Assembly: GCF_012027615.1 (NCBI RefSeq)
Contig: NZ_SNUT01000004.1
Span: 124,001-188,000, forward strand
Source: Thermococcus sp. 21S7
GTDB lineage: Archaea; Methanobacteriota_B; Thermococci; Thermococcales; Thermococcaceae
Direction of reading: 5' to 3'
Length of the DNA: 64,000 nt
Shown here: positions 38,213 through 47,425 of the stretch, piece by piece
Layout of the letters: every line of letters starts with the position of its first letter
Numbering within the stretch: position 1 is the first letter of the stretch
Program-made: the position numbers and the translations under genes
Notes under the pieces: model-generated
What the model was told of the DNA's origin: nothing
Database searches by the model: none
What the model saw: only the letters and a program-made list of their open reading frames with translations

Positions 38213-38662
38213 ATGACGGACAACTTCAGACACATAGTCCGTGTAGCGGGAGTTGATTTGGACGGAAATAAGCAGCTGAGATGGGCCCTCACGGGCATCA
38301 GGGGTATAGGCATAAACTTCGCCACCATGGTGCTCAGGGTTGCAGGAATCGACCCGTACATGAAGACCGGTTACCTCACCGACGAGCAGGTCAAGAAGAT
38401 TGAGAAGGTGCTCGAAGACCCGATCGCCCACGGTATACCCGCCTGGGCAGTCAACAGGCCGAAGGACTACGAGACCGGCAAGGACATGCACCTCATCACC
38501 GCCAAGCTCGTCATGGCCTGGCGTGAGGACGTCAACAGGCTCAGGAGAATACGCGCCTACCGCGGCATAAGGCACGAGCTCGGCCTTCCGCTCCGCGGAC
38601 AGAGGACCAGGTCGAACTTCAGGCACGGCTCGACCATTGGCGTGAGAAGGAAGAAGAAGTGA
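38213..38662 (+). CDS. rps13: 30S ribosomal protein S13
   Basis: 149 aa, uS13. Begins [20 protein letters not shown]; contains [21 protein letters not shown] and the C-terminal [16 protein letters not shown]. It binds the head of the 30S subunit near the P site. First gene of the alpha-operon block S13-S4-S11-RpoD. Confidence 0.97.
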   Translation: MTDNFRHIVRVAGVDLDGNKQLRWALTGIRGIGINFATMVLRVAGIDPYMKTGYLTDEQVKKIEKVLEDPIAHGIPAWAVNRPKDYETGKDMHLITAKLVMAWREDVNRLRRIRAYRGIRHELGLPLRGQRTRSNFRHGSTIGVRRKKK

Positions 38663-38672
38663 GGTGGTTTAG

Positions 38673-39215
38673 ATGGGAGACCCTAAGAGGCAGAGGAAGA
38701 GGTATGAGACTCCCTCTCACCCCTGGATTAAGGAGAGGCTCGACCGCGAGAGAGTCCTCATGAAGAAGTACGCCCTCAAGAACAAGAAGGAACTCTGGAG
38801 GCACGAGACTCAGCTCAAGGAGTTCAGGCGTAGGGCCAGGCGCCTCCTTGCCGCCCGCGGCAGGCAGGCAGAGGTCGAGAGGGTTCAGCTCCTCCAGAGG
38901 CTCAACAGGCTCGGCCTCCTCCCGGCCGATGCCGTCCTGGATGACGTTCTCTCACTCACCGTTGAGGACGTCCTCGACAGGCGCCTTCAGACCCTCGTCT
39001 ACAAGAAGGGCCTCGCCAGGACCATCAGGCAGGCCAGGCAGCTCATAGTTCACGGCCACATCGAGGTCAATGGACAGATCATCCGCTCCCCGGGATACCT
39101 CGTTCTCAGGGAGGAGGAAGACGCTATAGCCTACTCGAAGACCTCTCCTTTCGCGAAGGAGAGCCACCCCGAGAGGATGGTTATCGAACAGGCCAAGCAG
39201 GGTGGTGAGGCATGA
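38673..39215 (+). CDS. rps4: 30S ribosomal protein S4
   Basis: 180 aa, uS4. The S4 RNA-binding domain is [20 protein letters not shown] followed by [20 protein letters not shown]. It is a primary 16S rRNA binder. GAGGTGGTTTAG precedes the ATG, and the stop overlaps S11 by 4 bp. Confidence 0.97.
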   Translation: MGDPKRQRKRYETPSHPWIKERLDRERVLMKKYALKNKKELWRHETQLKEFRRRARRLLAARGRQAEVERVQLLQRLNRLGLLPADAVLDDVLSLTVEDVLDRRLQTLVYKKGLARTIRQARQLIVHGHIEVNGQIIRSPGYLVLREEEDAIAYSKTSPFAKESHPERMVIEQAKQGGEA

Positions 39216-39634
39216 GCGAGGAAACCCAGCAGCAGGTTAACCTTAAGAAGAAGGAGAAGTGGGGAGTTGCCCACATCTACTCCTCCTACAACAACACCAT
39301 CATCCACATCACCGACCTCACCGGGGCCGAGACCGTCAGCAGGTGGAGCGGTGGTATGGTCGTCAAGGCCGACAGGGACGAGCCCTCACCCTACGCGGCC
39401 ATGATTGCCGCGAGAAGGGCCGCCGAGGAGGCCATGGAGAAGGGCTTCGTCGGCGTTCACATCAAGGTTCGTGCCCCCGGTGGAAGCAGGAGCAAGAGCC
39501 CCGGACCGGGTGCCCAGGCAGCCATACGTGCGCTCGCTAGGGCAGGTCTGAGGATTGGAAGGGTTGAGGACGTCACCCCGATTCCGCACGACGGCACCAG
39601 GCCGAAGGGCGGAAGAAGGGGCAGGCGCGTCTGA
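39212..39634 (+). CDS. rps11: 30S ribosomal protein S11
   Basis: 140 aa, uS11. Core motifs [20 protein letters not shown] and [20 protein letters not shown], with the basic C-terminus [11 protein letters not shown]. It sits on the platform of the 30S subunit. GGTGGTGAGGC precedes the ATG; a T-rich stretch (CTTCTTTTTT, 39643-39652) follows. Confidence 0.97.
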   Translation: MSEETQQQVNLKKKEKWGVAHIYSSYNNTIIHITDLTGAETVSRWSGGMVVKADRDEPSPYAAMIAARRAAEEAMEKGFVGVHIKVRAPGGSRSKSPGPGAQAAIRALARAGLRIGRVEDVTPIPHDGTRPKGGRRGRRV

Positions 39635-39662
39635 CCCCACAACTTCTTTTTTGGTGATGCCG

Positions 39663-40448
39663 ATGGAGCCAAAGTTTCAGATTCTTGAGAAAAGGGAGAA
39701 CTCGGTTAAATTCCTCGTGGAGGGAGTTGACGTTCCCTTCGCCAACGCACTGAGGAGAACCATCCTCGCTGAGGTTCCCACCTTTGCCATTGATGAAGTC
39801 GAGTTCTTCGAGAACGATTCAGCCCTTTTTGACGAGATAATCGCCCACAGGCTGGCGATGATTCCGCTCACCACCCCGGTTGAGAGGTTCTCGCTGGATG
39901 CCCTTGAGCTCGACGACTACACCGTTACGCTCTCCCTTGAGGTAGAGGGGCCCGGAATGGTCTACTCCGGCGACCTCAAGAGCGACGATGAGGGCGTCAA
40001 GCCCGCCAACCCGGACATACCGATAGTCAAGCTCGCGGAGGGGCAGAGGCTCACGCTCAACGCCTACGCCAAGCTCGGCCGCGGCAGGAACCACGCCAAG
40101 TGGCAGCCCGGCTTCGTCTACTACAAGTACCTCACGAAAATCCACGTGAGCAAGGAGATTCCCAGCTGGGAGGAGCTTAAGACGCTCGCAGAGAGGCGCG
40201 GTCTTCCCGTTGAGGAGACTGGCGAGGAGCTCATCATTACGACCATCAAGGCATTCTACCTGCCGAGAAAGTTTGAGGCCTACCTCGGTGACAAGATAAG
40301 GGAAGAGGTAGTTCCCGGGGCGTTTGTGTTTACAGTGGAGACCAATGGAGAACTTCCCGTTGAGGAAATCGTGGCCATAGCCCTCAAAATCCTCATGAGG
40401 AAGAGCGATAGATTTATAAGCGAACTCCATAAATTAGCGTCCGACTGA
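39663..40448 (+). CDS. rpoD: DNA-directed RNA polymerase subunit D
   Basis: 261 aa, the archaeal counterpart of bacterial alpha and eukaryotic Rpb3. Starts [20 protein letters not shown]; contains [20 protein letters not shown], and dimerises with subunit L to start polymerase assembly. No clear CxxC ferredoxin-like Fe-S cluster motif is visible, unlike some archaeal D subunits. The ATG at 39663 has GGTGAT upstream; 39657 is the alternative. The tRNA-Leu starts 2 nt after the stop. Confidence 0.95.
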   Translation: MEPKFQILEKRENSVKFLVEGVDVPFANALRRTILAEVPTFAIDEVEFFENDSALFDEIIAHRLAMIPLTTPVERFSLDALELDDYTVTLSLEVEGPGMVYSGDLKSDDEGVKPANPDIPIVKLAEGQRLTLNAYAKLGRGRNHAKWQPGFVYYKYLTKIHVSKEIPSWEELKTLAERRGLPVEETGEELIITTIKAFYLPRKFEAYLGDKIREEVVPGAFVFTVETNGELPVEEIVAIALKILMRKSDRFISELHKLASD

Positions 40449-40449
40449 C

Positions 40450-40537
40450 GCGGGGGTAGCCGAGCCTGGCCAAAGGCGCGGGATTCAGGGTCCCGTCCCG
40501 TAGGGGTTCCGGGGTTCAAATCCCCGCCCCCGCACCA
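40450..40537 (+). tRNA. tRNA-Leu (anticodon CAG)
   Basis: Acceptor GCGGGGG pairs with CCCCCGC; the anticodon stem CGGGA/TCCCG encloses loop TTCAGGG (CAG, reads CUG); a long variable arm and T loop TTCAAAT follow. The discriminator A is at 40534 and CCA is encoded. It lies between rpoD and L18e, as usual in Thermococcales. Confidence 0.93.
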
Positions 40538-40605
40538 GTATTTACGCTCACCCCGTTGGACCTGTCGGTTTCCCACCTGCGAGAGAGCGTTAAGGAGGTA
40601 TGTTC

Positions 40606-40971
40606 ATGGTCAAGAGAACCGGACCCACTGACATCAACCTGAGGAGGCTCATCCGCTACCTCAGAAAGAAGTCTAATGAGGAAGGGGTTAAGATATGGAA
40701 GGACATAGCCTGGCGCCTTGAGAGGCCCAGGAGGCAGAGGGCTGAAGTGAACGTCAGCAGGATCAACCGCTACACCAAGGACGGCGACACCGTCATCGTT
40801 CCCGGAAGCGTCCTCGGTGCAGGAAAGCTTGAGCACAAGGTCACCGTTGCCGCCTGGAAGTTCAGCGAGACGGCCAAGAAGAAGATAGTCGAGGCCGGTG
40901 GAGAGGTCCTCACCATTGAGGAGCTCATCGAGAGAAACCCGAAGGGTAGTGGAGTAATCATAATGGAGTGA
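40606..40971 (+). CDS. rpl18e: 50S ribosomal protein L18e
   Basis: 121 aa, eL18 related to L15. Begins [20 protein letters not shown]; contains [20 protein letters not shown] and [20 protein letters not shown]. The ATG at 40606 follows GGAGGTATGTTC; the ATG at 40600 overlaps that site. Confidence 0.96.
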   Translation: MVKRTGPTDINLRRLIRYLRKKSNEEGVKIWKDIAWRLERPRRQRAEVNVSRINRYTKDGDTVIVPGSVLGAGKLEHKVTVAAWKFSETAKKKIVEAGGEVLTIEELIERNPKGSGVIIME

Positions 40972-40977
40972 TGGGCC

Positions 40978-41406
40978 ATGAGGATAATTAACGCTGAAGG
41001 ACTCATACTCGGAAGGCTCGCCTCGAAGGTCGCCAAGATGCTCCTTGAGGGCGAGGAAGTTGTCATAGTCAACGCCGACAAGGCCATCATCACCGGAAAC
41101 CGCGAGGACATCTTCGCCAAGTACAAGCAGAGAACCGAGCTGAGGACCAGGACCAACCCGAGGAAGGGTCCGTTCTATCCGAAGAGGAGCGACGAGATAG
41201 TCAGGAGAACCGTCAGAGGAATGCTCCCCTGGAAGACCGACCGCGGAAGGAAGGCCTTCAAGAGGCTCAAGGTCTACGCTGGGGTTCCAAAGGAGTTCGA
41301 GGGCAGGGAGCTTGAGACCATAATCGAGGCCCACATGTCAAGGCTCGCAACCCCGAAGTACGTTACCGTTGGCGAGGTTGCCAAGTTCCTCGGTGGAAAG
41401 TTCTGA
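40978..41406 (+). CDS. rpl13: 50S ribosomal protein L13
   Basis: 142 aa, uL13. Begins [20 protein letters not shown], with [11 protein letters not shown]-like sequence ([20 protein letters not shown]). An early assembly protein of the large subunit. It follows L18e by 6 nt. Confidence 0.97.
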   Translation: MRIINAEGLILGRLASKVAKMLLEGEEVVIVNADKAIITGNREDIFAKYKQRTELRTRTNPRKGPFYPKRSDEIVRRTVRGMLPWKTDRGRKAFKRLKVYAGVPKEFEGRELETIIEAHMSRLATPKYVTVGEVAKFLGGKF

Positions 41407-41417
41407 GGTGAGAGAAA

Positions 41418-41825
41418 ATGAAGGTCATCCAGACTGCTGGTAAGAGAAAGACGGCCATCGCGAGGGCCACCATCAGGGAAGGAAAGGGCCGCGTCAGGAT
41501 CAACCACAAGCCGGTTGAGATCATCGAGCCGGAGATAGCCCGCTTCACCATCATGGAGCCGCTCGTCCTCGCTGGCGAGGAGATAGTGGGCAAGGTCGAC
41601 ATAGACGTTAAGGTCGAGGGCGGAGGCTTCATGGGACAGGCAGAGGCTGCACGCGTCGCCATAGCCAGGGCACTCGTTGAGTGGACCAACGACATGAACC
41701 TCAAGGAAAAGTTTATGAAGTACGACAGGACCATGCTCGTCGGTGACAGCAGGAGAACCGAGCCGCACAAGCCCAACCGCTCAACCAAGGGTCCGCGCGC
41801 CAAGAGGCAGAAGTCCTACCGCTGA
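41418..41825 (+). CDS. rps9: 30S ribosomal protein S9
   Basis: 135 aa, uS9. Begins [20 protein letters not shown]; contains [20 protein letters not shown] and the C-terminal [12 protein letters not shown], whose final Arg reaches the P-site tRNA. GAGGTGAGAGAAA precedes the ATG. Confidence 0.97.
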   Translation: MKVIQTAGKRKTAIARATIREGKGRVRINHKPVEIIEPEIARFTIMEPLVLAGEEIVGKVDIDVKVEGGGFMGQAEAARVAIARALVEWTNDMNLKEKFMKYDRTMLVGDSRRTEPHKPNRSTKGPRAKRQKSYR

Positions 41826-41859
41826 CCGCTTTCCTTTAATATTCAAGAAGGTGATACGG

Positions 41860-42057
41860 GTGATAGTTCCCGTCAGGTGCTTCACGTGTGGAAAGGTCAT
41901 AGGGGACAAATACTACGAATTCAAGGCCCGGGTTGAGAAGGGCGAGGATCCCGAGAAGGTCCTCGACGACCTCGGGATCGAGAGGTACTGCTGCAGGAGA
42001 ACCCTGCTGAGCCACGTCGAGCTCATCGACCAGGTAATGGTTTACAGGGTATACTGA
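41860..42057 (+). CDS. rpoN: DNA-directed RNA polymerase subunit N (GTG start)
   Basis: 65 aa, homologue of Rpb10. The atypical zinc ribbon is [10 protein letters not shown] and [16 protein letters not shown] (CxxC...CC). The product starts at GTG 41860 ([10 protein letters not shown]), because GGTG lies 6 nt upstream and the family begins MIVPVRC; the frame is open further upstream inside S9 but that part is not homologous. Confidence 0.94.
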   Translation: MIVPVRCFTCGKVIGDKYYEFKARVEKGEDPEKVLDDLGIERYCCRRTLLSHVELIDQVMVYRVY

Positions 42058-42073
42058 AAAACCACATTTCTGG

Positions 42074-42151
42074 GGGGCCGTGGGGTAGCTTGGTCTATCC
42101 TCCCGGCTTGGGGTGCCGGAGACCCGGGTTCAAATCCCGGCGGCCCCACCA
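42074..42151 (+). tRNA. tRNA-Pro (anticodon GGG)
   Basis: Acceptor GGGGCCG pairs with CGGCCCC; the anticodon stem CCGGC/GCCGG encloses TTGGGGT (GGG, reads CCC/CCU); T arm CCGGG-TTCAAAT-CCCGG. The discriminator A is at 42148 and CCA is encoded. It lies between rpoN and rpoK. Confidence 0.93.
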
Positions 42152-42172
42152 AAATTTGCACGGGTGGTTGGA

Positions 42173-42346
42173 ATGTTCAGGTACACGAGGTTTGAAAAGG
42201 CCCGTATAATTGGAGCGAGGGCCCTCCAGATAGCGATGGGTGCGCCCATACTCATCGACGTCCCGGAAGGAATCACGCCGCTCGACGCCGCGTTGCTTGA
42301 GTTCGAGAAAGGCATAATTCCGCTCACCGTAATCAGGCCGAGCTGA
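42173..42346 (+). CDS. rpoK: DNA-directed RNA polymerase subunit K
   Basis: 57 aa, homologue of bacterial omega and eukaryotic Rpb6. [20 protein letters not shown], then [20 protein letters not shown]. It stabilises the clamp and the large subunits. The open frame reaches back into tRNA-Pro, but the ATG at 42173 with GGTGGTTGGA upstream is the family start. Confidence 0.95.
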   Translation: MFRYTRFEKARIIGARALQIAMGAPILIDVPEGITPLDAALLEFEKGIIPLTVIRPS

Positions 42347-42352
42347 TGAAAA

Positions 42353-43378
42353 ATGACCGTGATAGAGAACGTAATCGGCAGGGTCGCGGTGCTCAAGGGG
42401 GGCAGGTATTCCGTTGAGGTAGACGTCATAACGAGCTCTGGCTTCGGCCGCTTTGCCGCGCCCGTGGACGAGAACCCGAGCCTCTACATAGCAGAGGCCC
42501 ACCGCGCCGTGAGCGAGGTTGACGAGATAATAGGCCCTGAGCTGATAGGCTTCGACGCGAGCGAGCAGGAGCTCATAGACAGCTACCTCTGGGAGATAGA
42601 CGGCACCGAGAACTTCAGCCACATCGGGGCCAACACGGCTTTGGCCGTCTCGATAGCGGTCGCCAAAGCCGCGGCGAGCGTCAAGAGGATGCCCCTGTAC
42701 AGCTACATCGGCGGCACCTTCACGACCGAGTTGCCGGTTCCAATCCTTGAGATAGCGAGCGGTGAGGCTTTCGACTACTACGTGATGGTCCGTGACCTCA
42801 TGGAGATAACCGATGTCGTCGACGCCGCCAACAAGGTCCTTGAGCACGCGGCGACCGGAACGGTGGAGGCCTTTTCGAAGGCCACGGAAAAGGCAACCGA
42901 CGAGCTCGGCCTCGAAGTTGCCATTGGGCTCGTGCAGAAGGTTTCGATGGAGACCGAGGAAGTGCTCTCTCTAGTTGAGGACAACAACGTTGCCTACATA
43001 AAGCCCCTCGGAGACGAGGAGCTCTTCCTTGAACTCATAGCCGGTACCCACGGGGTGTTCGTTGACGGCGAGCACCTCTTCCGTGAGAAGGACATACTCG
43101 ACAGGCGCTACTACAACGCCCTGTCAATAAAGCCGATAAACCTAGGCACGCTCACCGACTTATACAACCTCGTGAACGACGCGAAGTCGGAGAGGATAAC
43201 CCCCATCCTCGCGGAGGCTCGCTACGAGTCCTCCGATGAGGCATTGGCCCACCTCGCGGTGGGTCTGCGCTGCCCGGCGATGGTGCTCCGGGGGGACTCC
43301 ATCGCCAAGCTGAACGAGCTGATAAGAATAGCCGAAGATTTGGGTGAAAGGGGTAGGATAATAACCTTTGAAGGATGA
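42353..43378 (+). CDS. Enolase-like protein, shortened and probably non-glycolytic
   Basis: 341 aa, against about 430 aa in true enolases. The N-terminal region keeps enolase signatures (GRYSVEVDVITSSGFGRFAA, GANTALAVSIAVAKAAA, PLYSYIGG), and the C-terminal region keeps LSIKPINLGTLTDLYNLVND. The metal and catalytic block of enolases is altered: the NGGxHA-type segment is replaced by PVPILEIASGEAFDYYVMV. It is therefore probably a paralogue without enolase activity. It sits inside the translation cluster between rpoK and S2. Confidence 0.82.
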   Translation: MTVIENVIGRVAVLKGGRYSVEVDVITSSGFGRFAAPVDENPSLYIAEAHRAVSEVDEIIGPELIGFDASEQELIDSYLWEIDGTENFSHIGANTALAVSIAVAKAAASVKRMPLYSYIGGTFTTELPVPILEIASGEAFDYYVMVRDLMEITDVVDAANKVLEHAATGTVEAFSKATEKATDELGLEVAIGLVQKVSMETEEVLSLVEDNNVAYIKPLGDEELFLELIAGTHGVFVDGEHLFREKDILDRRYYNALSIKPINLGTLTDLYNLVNDAKSERITPILAEARYESSDEALAHLAVGLRCPAMVLRGDSIAKLNELIRIAEDLGERGRIITFEG

Positions 43379-43391
43379 GGAGGTGTGAAGA

Positions 43392-43997
43392 ATGGAGGAA
43401 TACCTTGTTCCACTCGACCAGTACCTTGCCGCTGGTGTCCACATCGGCACCCAGCAGAAGACCCAGGACATGAAGAAGTTCATATACCGCGTTAGACAGG
43501 ACGGTCTCTACGTCCTTGACGTCAGGAAGACCGACGAGAGGCTCCGCGTTGCCGGCAAGTTCCTGGCCAAGTTCGACCCGGCGAACATCCTCGCTGTCAG
43601 CGTCAGGCTCTACGGCCAGAAGCCGGTCAAGAAGTTCGGCGACGTTACCGGTGCTAGGGCCATTCCGGGCCGTTTCCTGCCGGGAACCATGACCAACCCG
43701 CAGGTCAAGAACTTCATGGAGCCGGACGTCCTCATAGTCACCGATCCGAGGGCCGACCACCAGGCTATGAAGGAGGCCATTGAGATTGGCATACCGATAG
43801 TGGCCCTCGTTGACACCGAGAACTTCCTCAGCTACGTCGACGTTGCGATTCCGACCAACAACAAGGGTAGAAAGGCTCTCGCGCTCATCTACTGGATCCT
43901 CGCGAGGGAGGTACTCTACAACAGGAAGGAGATAGAGAGCAGGGAGGACTTCAAGGTTCCGGTTGAGGACTTTGAGATGAGGATTATCAGAACCTGA
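43392..43997 (+). CDS. rps2: 30S ribosomal protein S2
   Basis: 201 aa, uS2. Begins [20 protein letters not shown]; contains [20 protein letters not shown] and [20 protein letters not shown]. It binds between head and body of the 30S subunit. GAGGAGGTGTGAAGA precedes the ATG. Confidence 0.97.
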   Translation: MEEYLVPLDQYLAAGVHIGTQQKTQDMKKFIYRVRQDGLYVLDVRKTDERLRVAGKFLAKFDPANILAVSVRLYGQKPVKKFGDVTGARAIPGRFLPGTMTNPQVKNFMEPDVLIVTDPRADHQAMKEAIEIGIPIVALVDTENFLSYVDVAIPTNNKGRKALALIYWILAREVLYNRKEIESREDFKVPVEDFEMRIIRT

Positions 43998-44037
43998 GGG
44001 GAAAGCTTTTAATTCCCCTCGCTTTACACTCCCTCGC

Positions 44038-44125
44038 GCGGGGGTGCCCGAGCCTGGCCAAAGGGGGCGGACTTAAGATCCGCTGCCGAAGGGCTACGCG
44101 GGTTCGAATCCCGTCCCCCGCACCA
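44038..44125 (+). tRNA. tRNA-Leu (anticodon TAA)
   Basis: Acceptor GCGGGGG pairs with CCCCCGC; the anticodon stem GCGGA/TCCGC encloses CTTAAGA (TAA, reads UUA); long variable arm; T loop TTCGAAT. The discriminator A is at 44122 and CCA is encoded. Confidence 0.93.
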
Positions 44126-44183
44126 AAGCTTTAAAAGTCGAGTCGTGTAGGTGAAGACGGTTTAAGATCATGAGGTGATCACG

Positions 44184-44342
44184 ATGGCGAGATTCCCAGA
44201 GGCTGAGGCCAGAATCTTTAGGAAGTACATCTGCATGCGCTGCGGCGCCACCAACCCGTGGAAGGCCAAGAAGTGCAGGAAGTGCGGCTACAAGGGTCTC
44301 CGCCCGAAGGCGAGAGAGCCGCGCGGTGGAATGGGACGCTGA
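44184..44342 (+). CDS. rpl40e: 50S ribosomal protein L40e
   Basis: 52 aa. [20 protein letters not shown], followed by a zinc ribbon ([19 protein letters not shown]) and a basic tail. In eukaryotes L40 is fused to ubiquitin; the archaeal form is free-standing. GAGGTGATCACG precedes the ATG. Last ribosomal gene of the cluster. Confidence 0.94.
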   Translation: MARFPEAEARIFRKYICMRCGATNPWKAKKCRKCGYKGLRPKAREPRGGMGR

Positions 44343-44373
44343 GGGCTCTGGCCCTCAAAGGTTTCTCTTTTGC
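44341..44373 (+). terminator. Hairpin terminator after L40e
   Basis: GAGGGC-TCTG-GCCCTC overlaps the stop codon and is followed by a T-rich run (GGTTTCTCTTTTGC). Confidence 0.55.
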
Positions 44374-44411
44374 ACTTTTCTGACATTGTCAAACGAGAAA
44401 TTTGGAGAAGT

Positions 44412-44738
44412 TCACTCCTTGAGCTTCGAGAGCATGTCCTCAAGAAATGCTATTCCCTCCTCGAAGAGCTTCTCGCCTTCAGGGGTGAGCCTGTAGTACT
44501 TCCTCGACGGCTTTCCGGTTTCACTCTCCTGCCACTCCGCGGTAACGTAGCCGTCCTTCTCCAGTTTGTAGAGGACGACGTACGAACTGACCGTTGCGGG
44601 CTCGAAGTTGAAGGCCTCCCTTATCCTCTCCTTGAGCTCGTACGCGTACATGGGTCTCTCCTTCAGGAGCCTCAGGATGTAGAGCCACAGAACCTCCTTC
44701 GTTATCTTGTTCTTGAGCCTCTCCATAGGGGTCGTCAT
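44412..44738 (-). CDS. PadR-family transcriptional regulator
   Basis: 108 aa. The winged helix has EVLWLYILRLLKERPMYAYE, then YVVLYKLEKDGYVTAEWQES and GKPSRKYYRLTPEGEKLFEE, with a C-terminal dimerisation helix. PadR proteins repress neighbouring genes in response to small molecules. GGTGTGAGAAC precedes the ATG. It is divergent from the FUN14-like gene, and a 22-bp palindrome lies between them. Confidence 0.88.
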   Translation of the reverse strand: MTTPMERLKNKITKEVLWLYILRLLKERPMYAYELKERIREAFNFEPATVSSYVVLYKLEKDGYVTAEWQESETGKPSRKYYRLTPEGEKLFEEGIAFLEDMLSKLKE

Positions 44739-44789
44739 GTTCTCACACCTACTTTTATGCTTTGGAAATATTTTGAAGTCGTGTAATTT

Positions 44790-44811
44790 AAACGTTTTGG
44801 CAAAAACGTTT
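44790..44811. promoter_or_regulatory. Palindromic operator candidate for PadR
   Basis: AAACGTTTT-GGCA-AAAACGTTT: perfect 9-bp arms in the divergent promoter region, overlapping the likely TATA elements of both genes (AATTTAAACG, CGTTTTATCC). Confidence 0.6.
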
Positions 44812-44850
44812 TATCCTCGGGGAGGCTAGTATTCTACAGGTGAGCGTACT

Positions 44851-45150
44851 ATGGAGTTCGACGTAAGCGCCATGATGGGCGACATGGGCGTTGGTGCAGT
44901 GGTGGGCTTCGTGACGGGCTACGCCGTCAAGAAAGTTATGAAGCTGGCACTGGCACTAATCGGCGCCTACCTGGTCAGTCTCCTGTGGCTTGAGCAGAAG
45001 GGAGTCCTTATAATCGACAAGGACAAGCTCTTTAACCTGGCGGGGGAATGGACCCATGAAATCCTGACCCTTGGAGAGAAGGTAACGGCCCTCCTTCCTG
45101 GAACTGCCGCATTCCTCGGCGGTTTTGCCCTCGGCTTCCACAAAGGTTAA
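44851..45150 (+). CDS. FUN14-family membrane protein
   Basis: 99 aa with three hydrophobic segments. The N-terminal half has VGAVVGFVTGYAVKKVMKLA, the Gly-rich FUN14 signature, and the C-terminal helix is FLGGFALGFHKG. The function in archaea is unknown; eukaryotic FUN14 proteins are mitochondrial outer membrane proteins. Probably controlled by the divergent PadR gene. GGTGAGCGTACT precedes the ATG. Confidence 0.75.
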   Translation: MEFDVSAMMGDMGVGAVVGFVTGYAVKKVMKLALALIGAYLVSLLWLEQKGVLIIDKDKLFNLAGEWTHEILTLGEKVTALLPGTAAFLGGFALGFHKG

Positions 45151-45174
45151 ATTCCCCCCTTTCCTTCTCCATCC

Positions 45175-46497
45175 ATGAGCTACGAGCGCCGGGTCATTCT
45201 GCGCCACTCACTGGCATCGGTGATTGCCCTGGGCCTCACGGGGTTAACCCGGTTTCTGTACAGCGCGATAACCGCGAGGCGCTTCGGCGTTGAGGAGCTG
45301 GGAATGGCGAACTCCCTTATCTCAAAGGCATTCTTTGCCGCCATACCTTTGAGCTTTTTCGCGGTAGCCCTCGGCAAGTACGCCTCCGAGTTCCTCGGGG
45401 GTGGCAAAACCGACTCAATACGCTCCATAACCCTTCCAGCCTTTCTCCTTCCCCTTGCCGGACTGCTCCTGCTCCCCCTGAACTTCTACCTCGGAATCCT
45501 CGCAACATTCAGGGGGATTCAGCTGACCCTCAGAAACTTCCTCTACGGCATCCACAGGGGAGAGCACTACGCGTACATAATAACCCTGGCTTTCGCGGGC
45601 TTCATGGTGGGATTTATACTGCCCAACGTCCTCGCACCGTACCTGCTCTTCCTGGGGCTGATAGCGGTTTTCTCCGCCGCTTATCTGATGAAGTTCAACC
45701 TCATTGGAAAGCCCCGGAAAAGGGAGATGAAGCTGCTCCTCTCGTATTCTTCCTTTGCATTCCTGGGAACTCTCTCGGGTGTTTTCCTGATACAGGGCCC
45801 CTATTTCATGAGCGAGTACCTATCCAGCCCGGAGGTTGCCGGAGTGGTGTCGGCTATACTCTCTGCTGCATTCCTTCTAACGTACCTCCCCCAGGTTCTC
45901 CAGTCTGCCATAATGCCCCTCTTTTCATACAAGTACGGCAGGAACGAGGACGACTACGTTAGGCTCCTCGCCGAGAAGACAACGGCTTTTTTGGTACTCG
46001 CCACAGGCTCTGCCATATTCGTCCTGATGCTCCCCGGCAGGGAGGTTCTCTCGGCGATATTCGGCTTCGACGTCGGTCCTGCCTTCTACCTCGCCCTCAT
46101 GGCGATGGAGGTCTACATAGCCTACAACCCCAGCATAGTCGCCCTCAACTCGACCGCCTACGTTAAAAAAGGAACCTTTGTGGCGCTCATTGGGGCCTTT
46201 GCGGTTCTCCTTTCATGGCTGTACCTCATCCCCGCCTTTGGGGCGGTGGGTGTAATGGTGGGCCTCGCCCTCGGCTACGGTCTCATCCTAATCGGCGTCG
46301 CCCACTACGCCAGAAATCTTTTGAAGATATCCCCCCGAATATACGTTCCGCTGGTCGTGGCGCTGCTCCTTCAGTCCCTGGTATTCCTATCCAAGTATGC
46401 CCTACTCCTCGGATTCCTCCTTTTCCTTGCATACGAGAGGAGGGAAATAACGGAGGGAATGGAACTCCTCAAATCCTTCCGTGGTAGAGGATCTTGA
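45175..46497 (+). CDS. Polysaccharide flippase-like membrane protein (MVF/MOP superfamily)
   Basis: 440 aa, 12-14 predicted helices. N-terminal RHSLASVIALGLTGLTRFLY, then ARRFGVEELGMANSLISKAF, typical of Wzx/RfbX-like exporters. It probably moves lipid-linked oligosaccharides across the membrane for surface glycan synthesis. No good binding site is visible before the ATG. It converges with the phosphoesterase-like gene with a 29-bp overlap. Confidence 0.8.
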   Translation: MSYERRVILRHSLASVIALGLTGLTRFLYSAITARRFGVEELGMANSLISKAFFAAIPLSFFAVALGKYASEFLGGGKTDSIRSITLPAFLLPLAGLLLLPLNFYLGILATFRGIQLTLRNFLYGIHRGEHYAYIITLAFAGFMVGFILPNVLAPYLLFLGLIAVFSAAYLMKFNLIGKPRKREMKLLLSYSSFAFLGTLSGVFLIQGPYFMSEYLSSPEVAGVVSAILSAAFLLTYLPQVLQSAIMPLFSYKYGRNEDDYVRLLAEKTTAFLVLATGSAIFVLMLPGREVLSAIFGFDVGPAFYLALMAMEVYIAYNPSIVALNSTAYVKKGTFVALIGAFAVLLSWLYLIPAFGAVGVMVGLALGYGLILIGVAHYARNLLKISPRIYVPLVVALLLQSLVFLSKYALLLGFLLFLAYERREITEGMELLKSFRGRGS

Positions 46498-47224
46498 CGA
46501 GCTCCCTGGGAAGGCCTTCCCTGCGTATCCTCTCCTCGATGAGCCTCTTGTCGTAGTCAACCTCTATGAACTTCGTGTGGAGTGTGTCAACGTCCACCAG
46601 GGCGAACGTGGCCCTGTGCTCCCTGCCGGGCGGGAATCCTATGCTTCCCGGGCAGACGACCCTTCCGTAGCGGGTCATGGCGTTGACCGGGTACTTCGGC
46701 GAGGCCACGAAGAGTATCTCGTAGTCCTTCAAGGGGCGCATTATTCCCTCGTAGTAGCTCGTCGGCTGCTCCGGCAGGACTTTTCCCCCAAATGGGTCGA
46801 GTGGGCTTCCGTAGACTCCGAAGATGTCGTTCTTTCCAATCCTGTCAACGAGGTAAATCGGCAGGTCCCTTATGAACTCTCTGCCCTCATGGCCGAGGCT
46901 CTCCCATGTGTACTTAAGCGCCCGTTTGACGTACTCCGGATAGTCCACCCTCTCTATGTAGTCCGGTCCCTCCGAGTGGGGGTCACTCGCGGCTATAACC
47001 TGATCGAACTCACCGCGGATGACGCTGACCCTATTGTTTTTTATGAGGTCGTCCAGGGTGTCCAGAACCTCCCTCGGATACGGGAACAGGCCGACCACGT
47101 TCCCAAGGATGTAGTACTTTTCGATTTCGTGGCCATCCTCCTTGAGCGCTTCTATCTTCTCAAGGGCCTTTGCCAGCGCTGGGAGGTTGCCGTTGACGTT
47201 CGCCAGAACCGCAACGTAGACCAT
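46469..47224 (-). CDS. Calcineurin-like phosphoesterase homologue lacking metal ligands
   Basis: 251 aa. The fold motifs of YfcE/MJ0936-type phosphodiesterases can be followed, but the metal-binding residues are replaced: DxHGN is ANVNGN, GDxVG is GNVVG, GNHD is GEFD, and the GHTH region is ASPKYP. The NPGS motif survives as CPGSIGFPPGREHRA. It is probably catalytically inactive with a regulatory or ligand-binding role. ATG at 47224 after GGAGGTGAGAAGG; TATA GATTTAAATATCC at about 47275. Confidence 0.8.
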   Translation of the reverse strand: MVYVAVLANVNGNLPALAKALEKIEALKEDGHEIEKYYILGNVVGLFPYPREVLDTLDDLIKNNRVSVIRGEFDQVIAASDPHSEGPDYIERVDYPEYVKRALKYTWESLGHEGREFIRDLPIYLVDRIGKNDIFGVYGSPLDPFGGKVLPEQPTSYYEGIMRPLKDYEILFVASPKYPVNAMTRYGRVVCPGSIGFPPGREHRATFALVDVDTLHTKFIEVDYDKRLIEERIRREGLPRELVKILYHGRI

Positions 47225-47425
47225 CCTTCTCACCTCCAACTTTTTCTTACCTAAATTAACTAAAAGCTCAAGGATATTTAAATCTTTCGGGAAGCCTATG
47301 GAAAAGCATCTGCTCACGCTGGATTTGACATTTTTCTTTTCCAAGCCTTGTCCTTTGGGGCGGGTATGGGTAAACAACCCAACGGGCCTCAAATCCTCAA
47401 AACCCGTTTAAGTTTGGTTAGCGTA

